A DNA stretch of 64,000 bases from JAHJQQ01 sp963737555 (GCA_963737555.1 CAVTTB010000005.1:186001-250000), one strand, 5' to 3'; positions 9,345-22,019 are shown, numbered from the stretch's first letter. A program made the numbers and translations. Notes: generated by a model not told the origin, from the letters alone.

Positions 9345-10415
9345 ATGTCAGCACTGAAAAACGATCGCTTCCTGCGCGCCCTGCTGCGCCAACCCGTCGA
9401 TGTCACCCCGGTGTGGATGATGCGTCAAGCCGGGCGTTACCTGCCGGAATATCGCGCCACGCGCGAGAAGGCCGGCGACTTCATGCGTCTGTGCCAGACA
9501 CCGGAACTGGCCTGCGAAGTTACGCTGCAACCGCTGGCGCGTTTTCCCTTGGACGCGGCGATCTTATTCTCGGACATCCTCACCGTCCCGGATGCGATGG
9601 GACTCGGGCTGTATTTCGAGGAAGGCGAAGGCCCGCGTTTCCGTAAGCCGGTACGCACGGAGGCCGACATCCGCGCGCTGGGCGTACCCGATCCGGAAGG
9701 CGAATTGCGCTACGTGATGGACGCGGTGCGTCTGATCCGTCGCGAACTCGATGGCCGCGTGCCGCTGATCGGTTTCTCCGGCAGTCCGTGGACGCTGGCC
9801 ACCTATATGGTCGAGGGCAGTTCCAGTAAAGAATTTTCGACCATCAAGGCGATGCTCTACGACCGTCCCGAACTGCTGCATCGCTTGCTCGATACCGTCG
9901 CCAGCGCCGTCACCGTTTATCTCAATGCGCAAATCGCCGCCGGCGCGCAAGCCGTCATGCTGTTCGACACCTGGGGTGGCGCGCTGGGTCCACGTGAATA
10001 CCGTGAATTCTCCTTGGCCTATATGACCCGCATCATCGCCGGGCTGACCCGCGAACGGGATGGCCAACGCATTCCCGTGATCCTGTTCACCAAGGGTGGC
10101 GGCCAGTGGCTGGAATCAATGGCCGACAGCGGCGCCGACGCCCTCGGTCTGGATTGGACCACCGACATCGGCGCGGCGCGCGCGCGCGTTGGCGAGCGTG
10201 TCGCCTTGCAGGGCAATCTCGATCCGGCGGTGTTGTATGCGCAACCCGAACATATCCGCACGGAAGTCGCGCGCGTGCTGGCCAGTTACGGTCACGGCAG
10301 CGGTCATGTCTTCAACCTCGGTCACGGCATTCACCCGCAGATCAATCCCGAGCATGCCGCCGCCATGATCGCCGCGGTCCATGACCTCAGCCGTCCGTAC
10401 CACACAGCTCGGTAG
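9345..10415 (+). CDS. hemE: Uroporphyrinogen decarboxylase
   Basis: Decarboxylates the four acetate side chains of uroporphyrinogen III to give coproporphyrinogen III in heme synthesis. From ATG 9345 it has 356 residues, the normal length. Signature blocks are PVWMMRQAGRYLPEYRA near the N terminus, GFSGSPWTLATYMVEG in the middle, and LQGNLDPAVL and FNLGHGI near the C terminus. In-frame codons upstream of 9345 translate the dispersed repeat and are not part of the gene. gltBD-hemE is a recurrent gammaproteobacterial order. No clear ribosome site precedes the start, because the repeat runs right up to it. Confidence 0.97.
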   Translation: MSALKNDRFLRALLRQPVDVTPVWMMRQAGRYLPEYRATREKAGDFMRLCQTPELACEVTLQPLARFPLDAAILFSDILTVPDAMGLGLYFEEGEGPRFRKPVRTEADIRALGVPDPEGELRYVMDAVRLIRRELDGRVPLIGFSGSPWTLATYMVEGSSSKEFSTIKAMLYDRPELLHRLLDTVASAVTVYLNAQIAAGAQAVMLFDTWGGALGPREYREFSLAYMTRIIAGLTRERDGQRIPVILFTKGGGQWLESMADSGADALGLDWTTDIGAARARVGERVALQGNLDPAVLYAQPEHIRTEVARVLASYGHGSGHVFNLGHGIHPQINPEHAAAMIAAVHDLSRPYHTAR

Positions 10416-10528
10416 CGGTTTGTACTCCATTCGAGATCCAGGCAACACGCCTCACGTCGTAGTTATTCACGGTCCTGACAGTGCGCGCCTGAACCCGCGC
10501 CACCTCAAGCTACGCATTTGGCAACCGC

Positions 10529-10534
10529 TATAAT
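10529..10534 (+). promoter_or_regulatory. Perfect -10 hexamer, possible promoter for the small membrane gene
   Basis: TATAAT lies 42 bases before the ATG at 10576. No convincing -35 sequence is seen 16-18 bases upstream, so this is only half a promoter. Confidence 0.3.
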
Positions 10535-10575
10535 TAACGAGGCGGCGCACAAGCCATACTGGCGGGAGGTTGCCC

Positions 10576-10776
10576 ATGAACGTTCTGCTTTTTTTCCTCG
10601 CAATCCTGATTGCCGGCGCGATCACCGGTCTTGCCTACGTCATCTCGTCAATGTGGTTACTGGCCGTTTTTTCCGGCTTGGGTGCCCTGTGGCTCACCGA
10701 AGGGATTTTTGAACGCTGCTTCGGCTATCAGCCGGCGCAGCGCTGGGTGGGTCGGGACAATCTTGCGGCGCATTGA
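10576..10776 (+). CDS. Small two-helix membrane protein
   Basis: A 66-residue protein with two hydrophobic helices (VLLFFLAILIAGAITGLAYV and MWLLAVFSGLGALWLTEGIF) and a short polar tail (ERCFGYQPAQRWVGRDNLAAH, quoted in part). ATG 10576 is chosen because GGAGGT lies at 10565-10570, an ideal distance. I do not recognise the family. It stands alone, followed by a convergent gene on the other strand 9 bases later. Confidence 0.65.
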   Translation: MNVLLFFLAILIAGAITGLAYVISSMWLLAVFSGLGALWLTEGIFERCFGYQPAQRWVGRDNLAAH

Positions 10777-10785
10777 ATTTTCGCG

Positions 10786-11667
10786 TCAGCGGATTTCGGC
10801 GAGCAGCCGCCGCAGCATATCCAGCGCCTGCCGCTCATAGCCGCCGCCGAATAAATTGAAGTGATTGAGAATGTGGTAGAGGTTATAGAGCGTCTTGCGC
10901 ATCGCATAGCCTTCATCCACAGGCCACGCATCACGATAGCCCGCGTAGAACTCCGCGCCGAAACCGCCGAATAATTCGGTCATGGCCAGATCGGCCTCGC
11001 GGTCACCGTAATACACAGCGGGATCGAAGATCACCGCTGCACCATCCGCTAGATAACCATGATTGCCCGACCACAAATCACCGTGCAGCAAGGATGGCTG
11101 CGGCCGGTAGCCGTCGAAAAATCCTTGTAGCTGGATCATCAGCGCCTCACCCAGCCGTTGCAGTTCGCGGCCACAGCCATTGCTACGGGCCAACTCCAAC
11201 TGAAACCCCAAGCGCCGCTCGCGCCAGAAGCTGATCCAATCCGCGCACGGTGTATTAACTTGCACTGTCGCGCCGATGGTGTTGTCACGATGCCAGCCGA
11301 ACTGCGCCTGTGTTATCCGGTGTAGCGCTGCCAGCTGTTTGCCGAATGCGGCCGCCTTGCCGGTTGACCGCATCTCAAGATAATCCAACACCAGATAGGC
11401 CATGTCACCGGCCACGCCCCAGCACACGGGTTCGGGCACACGGACTGTTTGCGTGGCGGCGAGTTCGCGCAACCCTTCCGCCTCGGCCACAAACATCTCG
11501 GCAAATTTCGCGGCATTGAACTTGACGAAAAAATCGCGGCCTTCGCCCTTCAGTCGCACCGCCGTATTGATGCAGCCGCCGCCGATCGACTCCTGTCCGT
11601 CGTGCACGCGCACGCCGATCTTGTTGAAGATGTCTTCACGGATTTGCTGCCACATCGCTGCAGTCAC
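10786..11667 (-). CDS. Fructosamine-kinase/ketosamine-3-kinase-like protein
   Basis: Belongs to the fructosamine kinase family (YniA-like), aminoglycoside-phosphotransferase fold. Visible are the N-terminal glycine loop (SIGGGCINTAVRL), the catalytic block LLHGDLWSGNHG, and the metal-binding block IFDPAVYYGDREADLAMTELF. Members phosphorylate sugar groups attached to protein lysines, which leads to deglycation; bacterial substrates are poorly known. The start is GTG 11667 (AAGG five bases upstream) or ATG 11655; both leave the domain whole. The length, about 290 residues, is typical. Confidence 0.9.
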   Translation of the reverse strand: MTAAMWQQIREDIFNKIGVRVHDGQESIGGGCINTAVRLKGEGRDFFVKFNAAKFAEMFVAEAEGLRELAATQTVRVPEPVCWGVAGDMAYLVLDYLEMRSTGKAAAFGKQLAALHRITQAQFGWHRDNTIGATVQVNTPCADWISFWRERRLGFQLELARSNGCGRELQRLGEALMIQLQGFFDGYRPQPSLLHGDLWSGNHGYLADGAAVIFDPAVYYGDREADLAMTELFGGFGAEFYAGYRDAWPVDEGYAMRKTLYNLYHILNHFNLFGGGYERQALDMLRRLLAEIR

Positions 11668-11828
11668 TCAGCCTTGAAAAATTCATGATCCCATAGGAGC
11701 AGATAATGCCCGCAGGCAACGCCGTCGCCGCCGCTTCGCGACCAACGGCCATTCCTACAGTTGACGTTAGTCAATAACCGGAAAAATGCTTCGCCAAGGC
11801 AAAGCCACTGGGGCGTACGGGATGCAGT

Positions 11829-12428
11829 TCAGGCCTTGGCCGCCAAGCGCTGATGCAGCGGACTGTGCCGTGGGAAATGCGCGCGCAGAAATTCCATTTG
11901 ATCGGCGAGCACGCGCTTGCCTTGCAGATAAATATATTCGGCGTGGGTGGGTGTGAAGGGCACGGCGAGCAGTTCCATGCGCGCCTGTTCCGGGCGTCGA
12001 CCCGCTTTGTGATTATTGCAGCGCTTGCAGGCGGTGACGACGTTGTTCCAGATGTCCTCGCCGCGCTGACTCAAGGGCGTGACGTGATCGCGCGAGAGAT
12101 CGCTGTCGCGGAAATGTTCACCGCAATACATGCACAGATAGGCATCGCGCTTGAACAGCGCCGGGTTGTTGAGCGGGGGCATATAGCTATCGCGGCCCTG
12201 GTGCAGCGCGTGGTTGCTGCCATAGGTGGCGATAATGGAATTCAAATCAACGTGGCTGCGCAGACCGGTGATGGCATTGATACCACCGCAAATCCGAGCC
12301 AAAGTAGTCCCGCAGGCATAAGCCACCTGCCCTAGACAGTAGAGGCGCACGGCGTCCCGGTAATTGACCCACTCCAGCGGCATACCGGCGGCGTCGGTGC
12401 GCAGGATCTGATGCTTCAGACTGAACAC
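11829..12428 (-). CDS. HNH endonuclease family protein
   Basis: A 199-residue protein with a clear HNH module: RDAYLCMYCGEHF, then SRDHVTPLSQRGEDIWNNVV and ACKRCNNHKAGR, giving two Cys-x2-Cys zinc pairs and the His-Asn catalytic positions. The N-terminal part (LRTDAAGMPLEWVNYRDAVR) is the conserved leader of this widespread stand-alone family. GTG 12428 is preferred because GGGAG lies seven bases upstream and family members begin here; the frame extends further but with non-family sequence. Function is presumed DNA nicking or cleavage; it is not linked to a visible restriction or phage gene. Confidence 0.85.
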   Translation of the reverse strand: MFSLKHQILRTDAAGMPLEWVNYRDAVRLYCLGQVAYACGTTLARICGGINAITGLRSHVDLNSIIATYGSNHALHQGRDSYMPPLNNPALFKRDAYLCMYCGEHFRDSDLSRDHVTPLSQRGEDIWNNVVTACKRCNNHKAGRRPEQARMELLAVPFTPTHAEYIYLQGKRVLADQMEFLRAHFPRHSPLHQRLAAKA

Positions 12429-12745
12429 ACGTTTACTCCCGCGGCTGGCTGCCTTTATGTCAGAAACGCCGATAAAAGTAAACTTTCTTAAATCAGTAAC
12501 TTTTACCGCATTACCCGCCCCGCCACAGGCCATTGGATAGACACTGCTTGTATTCAATCGGCCCAGGTAATCCGGTATCATGGCGCACTTTTCATGCGGG
12601 GGTTTGGCGTCATTTTTGGTCGCAGGCAGACTCGAAGCCAAGCGACCCGCCGACCGCACCCTTATCAAAAATCGCTGCCAGCAGAGCGAATGCGCAGTAC
12701 ACGATCCCCGGCACAGATCACGCGCCGGTCATGGAGATGCAAAGC
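12429..12745. other. Divergent intergenic region, probable pnt promoter
   Basis: This 317-base gap separates the HNH gene from pntA. On the plus strand TTCAAT (12553-12558) and TATCAT (12576-12581) are 17 bases apart and could form the pnt promoter, leaving a leader of about 150 bases. A short inverted repeat TAAAAGT/ACTTTTA lies near 12473-12509. No gene with a supported start is seen here. Confidence 0.4.
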
Positions 12746-14166
<1,421 letters not shown>

Positions 14167-14170
<4 letters not shown>

Positions 14171-15529
14171 TTCTGAGCTGAGTTATTTCGCCGCGGCCGT
14201 GCTGTTCATCCTCGGCCTGAAGCGCATGAGCTCGCCGAAGACCGCGCGCGGCGGCATCGTCTGGGCCGGCGCCGGCATGCTGGTGGCGACCATCGCCACC
14301 TTCTTCGTCCCGAACATGCACAACTACGGGCTGATGCTGCTCGCCATCGCCATCGGCGGCGGCGCGGCCTGGTACACCGGCAAGAAAGTCGCCATGACCG
14401 ACATGCCGCAGATGATCGCCATCTACAACGGCATGGGCGGCGGCGCGGCGGCGGCGATTGCGGCGGTGGAACTGCTCAAGAGCGATTTCCAGAGCCAGAG
14501 CTTTCTGACGCTGGCCGTGCTCGGCGCGCTGATCGGCTCGGTGGCCTTCTCCGGTTCGATGGTCGCCTTCGCCAAGCTGCAGGGCCTGATGAAGAAATCC
14601 TTCCTCTTTCCCGGCCAGCAGAAAATCAACCTGATCGTCTTCGGCGCCGCGATCGTCTTTGGCCTGTTGCTGATGATGAGCGACTCGACCGGCGGCCTCA
14701 CGCTGTTTATATTCTTCGCCCTCGCGCTGGCCTTCGGCATCATGATGACCCTGCCCATCGGCGGCGCCGACATGCCGGTGGTGATCTCGCTGTACAACGC
14801 CCTCACCGGTCTGGCCGTGGCCTTCGAAGGCTTCGTGCTCGGCAACGCCGCGATGATCATCGCCGGCACGGTGGTGGGTTCGGCCGGTACGCTGCTCACC
14901 CAGTTGATGGCCAAGGCCATGAACCGCTCGATCAGTAATGTGCTGTTCTCCGGCTTCGGCGCCACCGGTGGCGAAGCGTCCGCCGAAGACGCCGGCGGCA
15001 CCATGAAGGAAGTCGACGCCAGCGATGCCGCCGTGATGATGGCCTTCGCCAGCAAGGTCATCATCGTGCCCGGCTACGGCATGGCCGTCGCGCAGGCGCA
15101 GCACAAGATCTGGGAATTCTGCAAACTGCTCGAAGACAAGGGCGTGACGGTGAAGTTCGCCATTCACCCGGTCGCCGGCCGCATGCCCGGCCACATGAAC
15201 GTGCTGCTCGCCGAGGCCGGCGTGCCCTACGACAAGATCTACGACCTCGAAGAGATCAACGGCGAGTTCCCGCACGCCGACGTCGCGCTCATCATCGGCG
15301 CCAACGACGTGGTGAACCCGGTCGCGCGCACCGATCCCAACAGCCCGATCTACGGCATGCCGATCCTCAATGCCGACAAGGCCAAGAACGTCATCGTCAT
15401 CAAACGCGGCCGGGGCACCGGCTTCTCCGGCATCGAGAACGCGCTGTTCTTCTCGACAACACACGCATGCTGTACGGCGATGGACAGGAAGTGGCGAACA
15501 AGCTGATTCAGGAAGTGAAGCAGCTTTAA
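14167..15529 (+). CDS. pntB: NAD(P) transhydrogenase subunit beta, two frame changes
   Basis: The membrane-embedded, NADP(H)-binding subunit. After the start the protein reads SELSYFAAAVLFILGLKRMS, continues through several membrane helices, and ends with the NADP-binding domain III (VIIVPGYGMAVAQAQHK, HPVAGRMPGHMNVLLAEAGV, IGANDVVNP). The ATG at 14167 overlaps the pntA stop (ATGA). The frame breaks at once: one T missing after 14172 would restore the family start MISELSYF. A second break near 15450-15455 is repaired by one added C, giving the normal ending DNTRMLYGDGQEVANK and stop at 15529. Both look like small homopolymer deletions, so I treat the gene as functional. Confidence 0.88.
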
Positions 15530-15555
15530 TTCCGCACCTGATCTCGGAAAAAAGA

Positions 15556-15578
15556 AAACCGCCGCAAGGCGGTTTTTC
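15556..15578 (+). terminator. Rho-independent terminator of pntAB
   Basis: AAAACCGCC, loop GCAA, GGCGGTTTT: a perfect nine-base stem followed by T-rich sequence, 26 bases after the pntB stop. Confidence 0.9.
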
Positions 15579-15745
15579 TATTTATGGCATGGCCAACCAT
15601 ACAGCCGGGATGAGCGCGGGGACACTCCGTGAGTGATCGCTCGCGGAAAACTGTCGGAATTAGAGCGCTGCTACCCTCGGCTGGTTGGACCTCGGAATGA
15701 TGTGAAGAGCAGTGTGAGACACTTCTTCAACGGTCACTGATCTGA

Positions 15746-16129
15746 TCAATCCAACTTCCCGATACCGGACGGCTGCCTAAGCGGATTGCAATTCTTGATC
15801 GTGACCCGACCCTGCAACAGATTTCCCCGCGAGTATTCGCTGAACACACACGTGTTGGTTGCCGGATCATAATTTTCGATCCAGAGATTGTCGTCTTTCC
15901 AGGTGGCCGCCACATGATGCTGCCCCTCCGGCACATTGATCGTCATGATGCCGCCCCAGCGTTTCACAAAAATCTGTTGCAGGTAGAAGTAATACAGCGC
16001 CCAGCCCATGAAAAGCACCACGCCGGCAGTGAGCACAGCGGCCTTCAGATTGTTCATCTTCACGCCAATAATCACGATGGCGGTCATGGCAAGACCGATA
16101 ACCACGGCCCAATAGAGATAGGTAATCAT
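15746..16129 (-). CDS. Two-helix membrane protein of unknown function
   Basis: A 127-residue protein. Two hydrophobic helices lie near the N terminus (ITYLYWAVVIGLAMTAIVII and AAVLTAGVVLFMGWALYYFY) and are followed by a polar domain of about 75 residues (MTINVPEGQHHVAATWKDD and so on) with one pair of cysteines. The ATG at 16129 has AGGAG at a good distance. I do not recognise the family. It stands between pntAB and the toxin-antitoxin pair, convergent with pntB. Confidence 0.6.
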   Translation of the reverse strand: MITYLYWAVVIGLAMTAIVIIGVKMNNLKAAVLTAGVVLFMGWALYYFYLQQIFVKRWGGIMTINVPEGQHHVAATWKDDNLWIENYDPATNTCVFSEYSRGNLLQGRVTIKNCNPLRQPSGIGKLD

Positions 16130-16297
16130 GTTGGAGCTCCTCTTTTAGCTTGGCACTGTGGCAATCTCCGCTGGCTTGATTACCAACTCCAATTGCGTTT
16201 GATCATCGTCCGTTCTTCAATACTTAACTGCTCGTAGATTTTTCCCATGCAACATGGTCCCTCATAAATGTTGCACTTAGTTTTGAGCGCGCCCACT

Positions 16298-16750
16298 TTA
16301 AGCCGCCTCCGCCCGCCACCCCGCTTCCGTCTCTTCAAACTCGATTGCCTTAGCAGGGCTATCCTGGCCAAGTCTGCCGATGTGTTCAATCAGCGCTCTC
16401 ACGGCCGTTCCGCCGCGCGCGAACTCTTCGTAGATTACGCGCAGCAGACTTTCGGCGGGGCGGGTGATTTTCGTTCGGTTGTTTTCCCAACCTCGCACGG
16501 TGGGCTCGCTCACGCCCATGCAGACGGCAAAATCGGCTTGGGAGAGATTGAGTTCTTTACGCAGGAAGCGCACTTCCGCGCCCGACAGGCTCGGTTTGTT
16601 GTGCACCAGATACAAGCCAATTGCGCGATGTAGGCCCTCGATATTCTTGATCGCCACGGATTCGCCATATGCGGTCTCACGCAGTTCGTATCCGTTGCGC
16701 AGCCAGATGTTCCGTAGGCCGCAGCTTGTGTAGTGATAAGCTTGTTGCAT
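16298..16750 (-). CDS. HTH antitoxin-like regulator (YgiT/MqsA type without zinc domain)
   Basis: A 150-residue DNA-binding protein. Residues 1-45 (YHYTSCGLRNIWLRNGYELRE, cited in part) form the leader common to the HTH partners of DUF4258 proteins; residues 55-110 carry a Cro/C1-type helix-turn-helix (LRKELNLSQADFAVCMGVSE, PTVRGWENNR). AAGGAG precedes ATG 16750. It lies 28 bases downstream of a DUF4258 gene in the same direction, the standard arrangement for this predicted type II toxin-antitoxin pair, so it is probably both antitoxin and autorepressor. It could also be a plain regulator. Confidence 0.75.
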   Translation of the reverse strand: MQQAYHYTSCGLRNIWLRNGYELRETAYGESVAIKNIEGLHRAIGLYLVHNKPSLSGAEVRFLRKELNLSQADFAVCMGVSEPTVRGWENNRTKITRPAESLLRVIYEEFARGGTAVRALIEHIGRLGQDSPAKAIEFEETEAGWRAEAA

Positions 16751-16778
16751 GACTGTCTCCTTCCCTACACCAACAGCC

Positions 16779-17113
16779 TTATTTGAAATAGGCGCTGATG
16801 ACGATAATCAGCGTGCCGTGCGCATCTTCATCGAACGCCGCGGGCACATGAATCAGTTCGCCCGCCGCACCGCCTCGACAGCGAACTCCCAATTGCCCTT
16901 CGGGCTTCTCGCCGGCCCTTCGATGATTCGTCCATGGCGCAAGCAAGTGAGCACCTGTTGTGGGGTGATGTGCCGTTTGCGCATTTGAGCATTGGCGTGC
17001 ACTGTGAAAAACACCCGACCTGAATCGGCGGCAATCCGCTTCAGCAAGCGCCCGGCCAGGGCCGGGGTTAGCTCCATGCTTAGAATGCGGTCCGGGGGAA
17101 AATCTCCAGCCAC
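16779..17113 (-). CDS. DUF4258 toxin-like protein, one frame change
   Basis: DUF4258 proteins are small RelE-fold-like proteins found with an HTH partner. The conserved block is VFFTVHANAQMRKRHITPQQ, then LTCLRHGRIIEGP and GNWEFAVEAVRR. At that point the frame hits a stop (16853), but adding one G to the G run at 16861-16863 gives RRGELIHVPAAFDEDAHGTL and the family ending IIVISAYFK, stopping at 16779. The start is GTG 17113 with a perfect AAGGAGG seven bases upstream. With the restored C terminus the protein has about 111 residues, normal for the family. Toxicity is not shown by sequence alone. Confidence 0.7.
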
Positions 17114-17654
17114 GGGTGCAGCCTCCTTGCTATCACCACGACCCCAGAGCGTTAATATTTAACGGTCGAATTCCCTTTGTCAATTCCGTGGATTTCAGGT
17201 ATCACACGGTAGTAGGCATCCGAACCGACGCGGACAGCCACCTAACCGCCTGCTGCTGACCATAGTGTGGGAACGGTTTTCAAGCACCAATTTGGGTTTT
17301 ATGCACAGATTGGCAAGGACTCCGGCGGACCCCATGACATGCCCGTGCCGCTTGTCAACTACCGGCCGTAAAAAATTATATCTTGTTGATTGTAAGTGAT
17401 TAAATATGTCGGCGAGGATTTAGCCGATTTAACAGAAATGCAACAATGATGGGGTTTGGGAGCGGTTTGACCCCAATGCATCCACATACTTATCCACAGC
17501 TTTTGTGGATAACCGCCGGCCCCTCAATGGCAATAACAAGTTAGCTTCGTATAGTGAGATTACGCATCAATCATGAGCACTAAACCGGACTTTGTGAGAA
17601 TCGCTAAAATCAGCAGCCGTCCCCGACTCATTAGGCGACTCATCAGGCTCACGC
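17114..17654. other. Long intergenic region upstream of priA
   Basis: This 541-base gap separates divergent genes (toxin gene leftward, priA rightward). It is AT-richer than its surroundings, with an AT-rich tract at about 17370-17405, and contains a close inverted pair of DnaA boxes (listed separately). No convincing gene or tRNA was found. A clear priA promoter was not identified. Confidence 0.5.
17490..17512. promoter_or_regulatory. Two perfect DnaA boxes in inverted orientation
   Basis: TTATCCACA (17490-17498) and TGTGGATAA (17504-17512) are identical to the strong DnaA box and face each other across five bases; a weaker relative GCATCCACA lies at 17478-17486. The site is 143 bases upstream of priA. 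The pair can also form a nine-base hairpin, so a terminator-like or other role is possible. Confidence 0.6.
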
Positions 17655-19856
<2,202 letters not shown>

Positions 19857-19867
19857 ATTGCCTCGAT

Positions 19868-20151
19868 GAACCGCCAGGGCGCGGAGAACACCCTTTTTTG
19901 AACCGCCAAGGCGCCAAGACGCCAAGAAAATCTTTTTAGGAACCTCCGATTTATTCGTTGAATCATCATTGCGAGCGAAGCGAAGCAATCTCTCTACGGT
20001 AGATCAACAGCTTGGAGATTGCCGCGTCGCTGCGCTCCTCGCAATGACGGATTAATCAGAGGTTCCTTAATTAAAAAATCTTGGCGTCTTGGCGCCTTGG
20101 CGGTTCAAAAATGTCTTTCTTCGCGTCCTTGGCGTCTTGGCGGTTCAAAAC
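19868..20151. repeat. Nested dispersed repeats between priA and argS
   Basis: Three layers surround each other. Outermost are GCCAAG-family units, AACCGCCAAGGCGCCAAG at about 19900-19925 facing CTTGGCGCCTTGGCGGTTCA at about 20080-20148. Inside are AGGAACCTC (19938-19946) and GAGGTTCCT (20059-20067). The core (about 19963-20049) is an inverted repeat beginning CATTGCGAGCGAAGCGAAG and ending CTCCTCGCAATGACG. Together with flanking bases they occupy most of the 390-base gap 19857-20246, which holds no gene apart from the argS promoter. Confidence 0.8.
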
Positions 20152-20163
20152 ACCCCGGATCGG

Positions 20164-20191
20164 TTGCACAAATCCAGGGAGCCGGGATAAT
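20164..20191 (+). promoter_or_regulatory. Probable argS promoter
   Basis: TTGCAC (20164-20169) and GATAAT (20186-20191) are 16 bases apart, 55 bases before the argS ATG and just outside the repeat nest. Confidence 0.5.
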
Positions 20192-20246
20192 AGCCGGCTT
20201 CGCGCGAACGCTACCGATCGCGGCCTTTATCCCGGCAACTCCACCC

Positions 20247-22019
20247 ATGAAGCAGCATCTCGAACAGCTCCTGACCGACGCCGTGCACGGCCTGCAGGCC
20301 GCCGGCGGTCTACCCGACGACCTGGAGATCAACATCCAGATCGAGCGCACCCGCGACCGCGCCCATGGCGATTTCGCCAGCAATGTCGCGATGACCCTGG
20401 CCAAGGCCGCCAGAGCGAAGCCGCGCGACATCGCCGAAAAGATCGTCGCCGCGCTGCCGACGTCCGCACTGGTCACTCAGGTCGAGATCGCCGGCCCCGG
20501 CTTCATCAATTTTCATTTGAGCCCCGTCGCCTATCACGGCGTGATCGGCGACATACTGGAACAGGGCGCACGTTACGGTCGCAGCGACCTCGGCGCCGGA
20601 AGTTCCGTTCAAGTTGAATTCGTCTCCGCCAATCCGACCGGCCCGCTGCATGTCGGGCATGGCCGTGGCGCGGCGTATGGCGCGGCGGTGGCGGATCTGT
20701 TGGAAGCGGTCGGCTATCGCGTCCATCGCGAATATTATGTCAACGACGCCGGCCGGCAGATGGACATCCTCGCCACCAGCGTCTACCTGCGCTATCTGGA
20801 TTTGTGCGGCGAGAAATTCGATTTTCCGAGCAACGGTTACAAGGGCGATTACGTCTGGGACATCGCCGCGACCGTGCACCGCACGCACGGCGATGCGCTG
20901 CGCCATACTGCCGATGAAGTGTTCAAAGACATCCCGGCCGACGCGGACAAAGGCGCCGATGGCGGCGGCGACAAGGAACTGCACATCGACGCGCTGATCG
21001 CACGCGCGCAACAACTGCTCGGCGCGGCACGCTATCGCGAAGTCTTCGACCTTGGCCTGAACACCATCCTCGATGACATCCGCCGTGACTTGGCCGAATT
21101 CGGCGTCGAGTACGACGAATGGTTCTCCGAACGCTCGCTCACCGACAACGGCACCGTCGCGCGCACCATCGAACGCTTGCAGACCAGCGGACACGTCTAC
21201 GAAAAAGACGGCGCGCTGTGGTTCCGCTCCACCGATTACGGTGACGAGAAAGATCGCGTCGTCGTGCGTGACAACGGCCAGACGACGTATTTCGCCTCCG
21301 ACATCGCCTACCACATGAACAAACTGGAACGCGGCTACGCGCGCGTGATTGATGTGTGGGGCGCGGACCATCATGGCTATGTGCCGCGCGTCAAAGCCGC
21401 GCTCGCCGCCATCGGTGACGATCCGGCCAAGCTCGACGTGTTGCTGGTGCAGTTCGCGATTCTGTATCGCGGCGGCGAGAAGGCGCAGATGTCGACGCGC
21501 TCCGGCGAATTCGTCACGCTGCGCGAGCTGCGCCATGAAGTGGGCAAAGACGCCTGCCGCTTCTTCTATGTGATGCGCAAATGCGAACAGCATATGGATT
21601 TCGATCTGGATCTGGCCAAGTCGCAATCGACCGACAATCCGGTCTATTACATTCAGTACGCGCATGCGCGCGTGATGAGCGTGCTGCGGCAGATGGCCGA
21701 CAAGGGCCTCGCCTGGAACGCGCGCGAAGGCATGGCACAACTGCAACGCCTGTCCGAGTCGCACGAAACCGCCTTGATGGTCAGCCTGTCGCGCTATCCG
21801 GAAATAATCGAAAGCGCGGCGAACAATCACGAGCCGCATCAGATCGCCCATTACCTGCGCGAACTGGCCAACGATTTTCATACCTATTACAACGCCCATC
21901 AGTTCCTGGTCGAAGACAGCGCGCTGCGCAATGCGCGTTTGACATTGATCCAGGCCACGCGCCAAGTGCTTGCCAACGGCTTGGGCCTGCTGGGTGTCTC
22001 CGCACCGGATAGCATGTAG
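20247..22019 (+). CDS. argS: Arginyl-tRNA synthetase
   Basis: Class I synthetase that charges tRNA-Arg. From ATG 20247 it has 590 residues, the usual size. The N-terminal tRNA-recognition domain is followed by the HIGH-type motif in NPTGPLHVGHGRGAAYG, the catalytic block REYYVNDAGRQMDI, the block WGADHHGYVPRVKAA, the MSTRSG loop in GGEKAQMSTRSGEFVTL that stands for KMSKS, and the anticodon-binding DALR domain at the C terminus. The frame is open upstream into the repeat nest, but that part is not coding. It is followed by a SPOR-domain gene, an order seen in other gammaproteobacteria (priA, argS, ftsN-like). Confidence 0.97.
   Translation: MKQHLEQLLTDAVHGLQAAGGLPDDLEINIQIERTRDRAHGDFASNVAMTLAKAARAKPRDIAEKIVAALPTSALVTQVEIAGPGFINFHLSPVAYHGVIGDILEQGARYGRSDLGAGSSVQVEFVSANPTGPLHVGHGRGAAYGAAVADLLEAVGYRVHREYYVNDAGRQMDILATSVYLRYLDLCGEKFDFPSNGYKGDYVWDIAATVHRTHGDALRHTADEVFKDIPADADKGADGGGDKELHIDALIARAQQLLGAARYREVFDLGLNTILDDIRRDLAEFGVEYDEWFSERSLTDNGTVARTIERLQTSGHVYEKDGALWFRSTDYGDEKDRVVVRDNGQTTYFASDIAYHMNKLERGYARVIDVWGADHHGYVPRVKAALAAIGDDPAKLDVLLVQFAILYRGGEKAQMSTRSGEFVTLRELRHEVGKDACRFFYVMRKCEQHMDFDLDLAKSQSTDNPVYYIQYAHARVMSVLRQMADKGLAWNAREGMAQLQRLSESHETALMVSLSRYPEIIESAANNHEPHQIAHYLRELANDFHTYYNAHQFLVEDSALRNARLTLIQATRQVLANGLGLLGVSAPDSM

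Noticed and set aside
11706..11777. A 23-codon frame (MPAGNAVAAASR...) preceded by AGGAG
   Set aside because: Too short and unsupported by any similarity; chance ribosome-like sequences are common.
17114..17654. Chromosomal replication origin
   Set aside because: DnaA boxes and an AT tract exist, but two boxes plus one weak box are too few, and dnaA, dnaN, mnmG or rpmH are not nearby.
20310..21965. A 551-codon open frame on the minus strand opposite argS
   Set aside because: Antisense shadow of argS with no ribosome site or domain.
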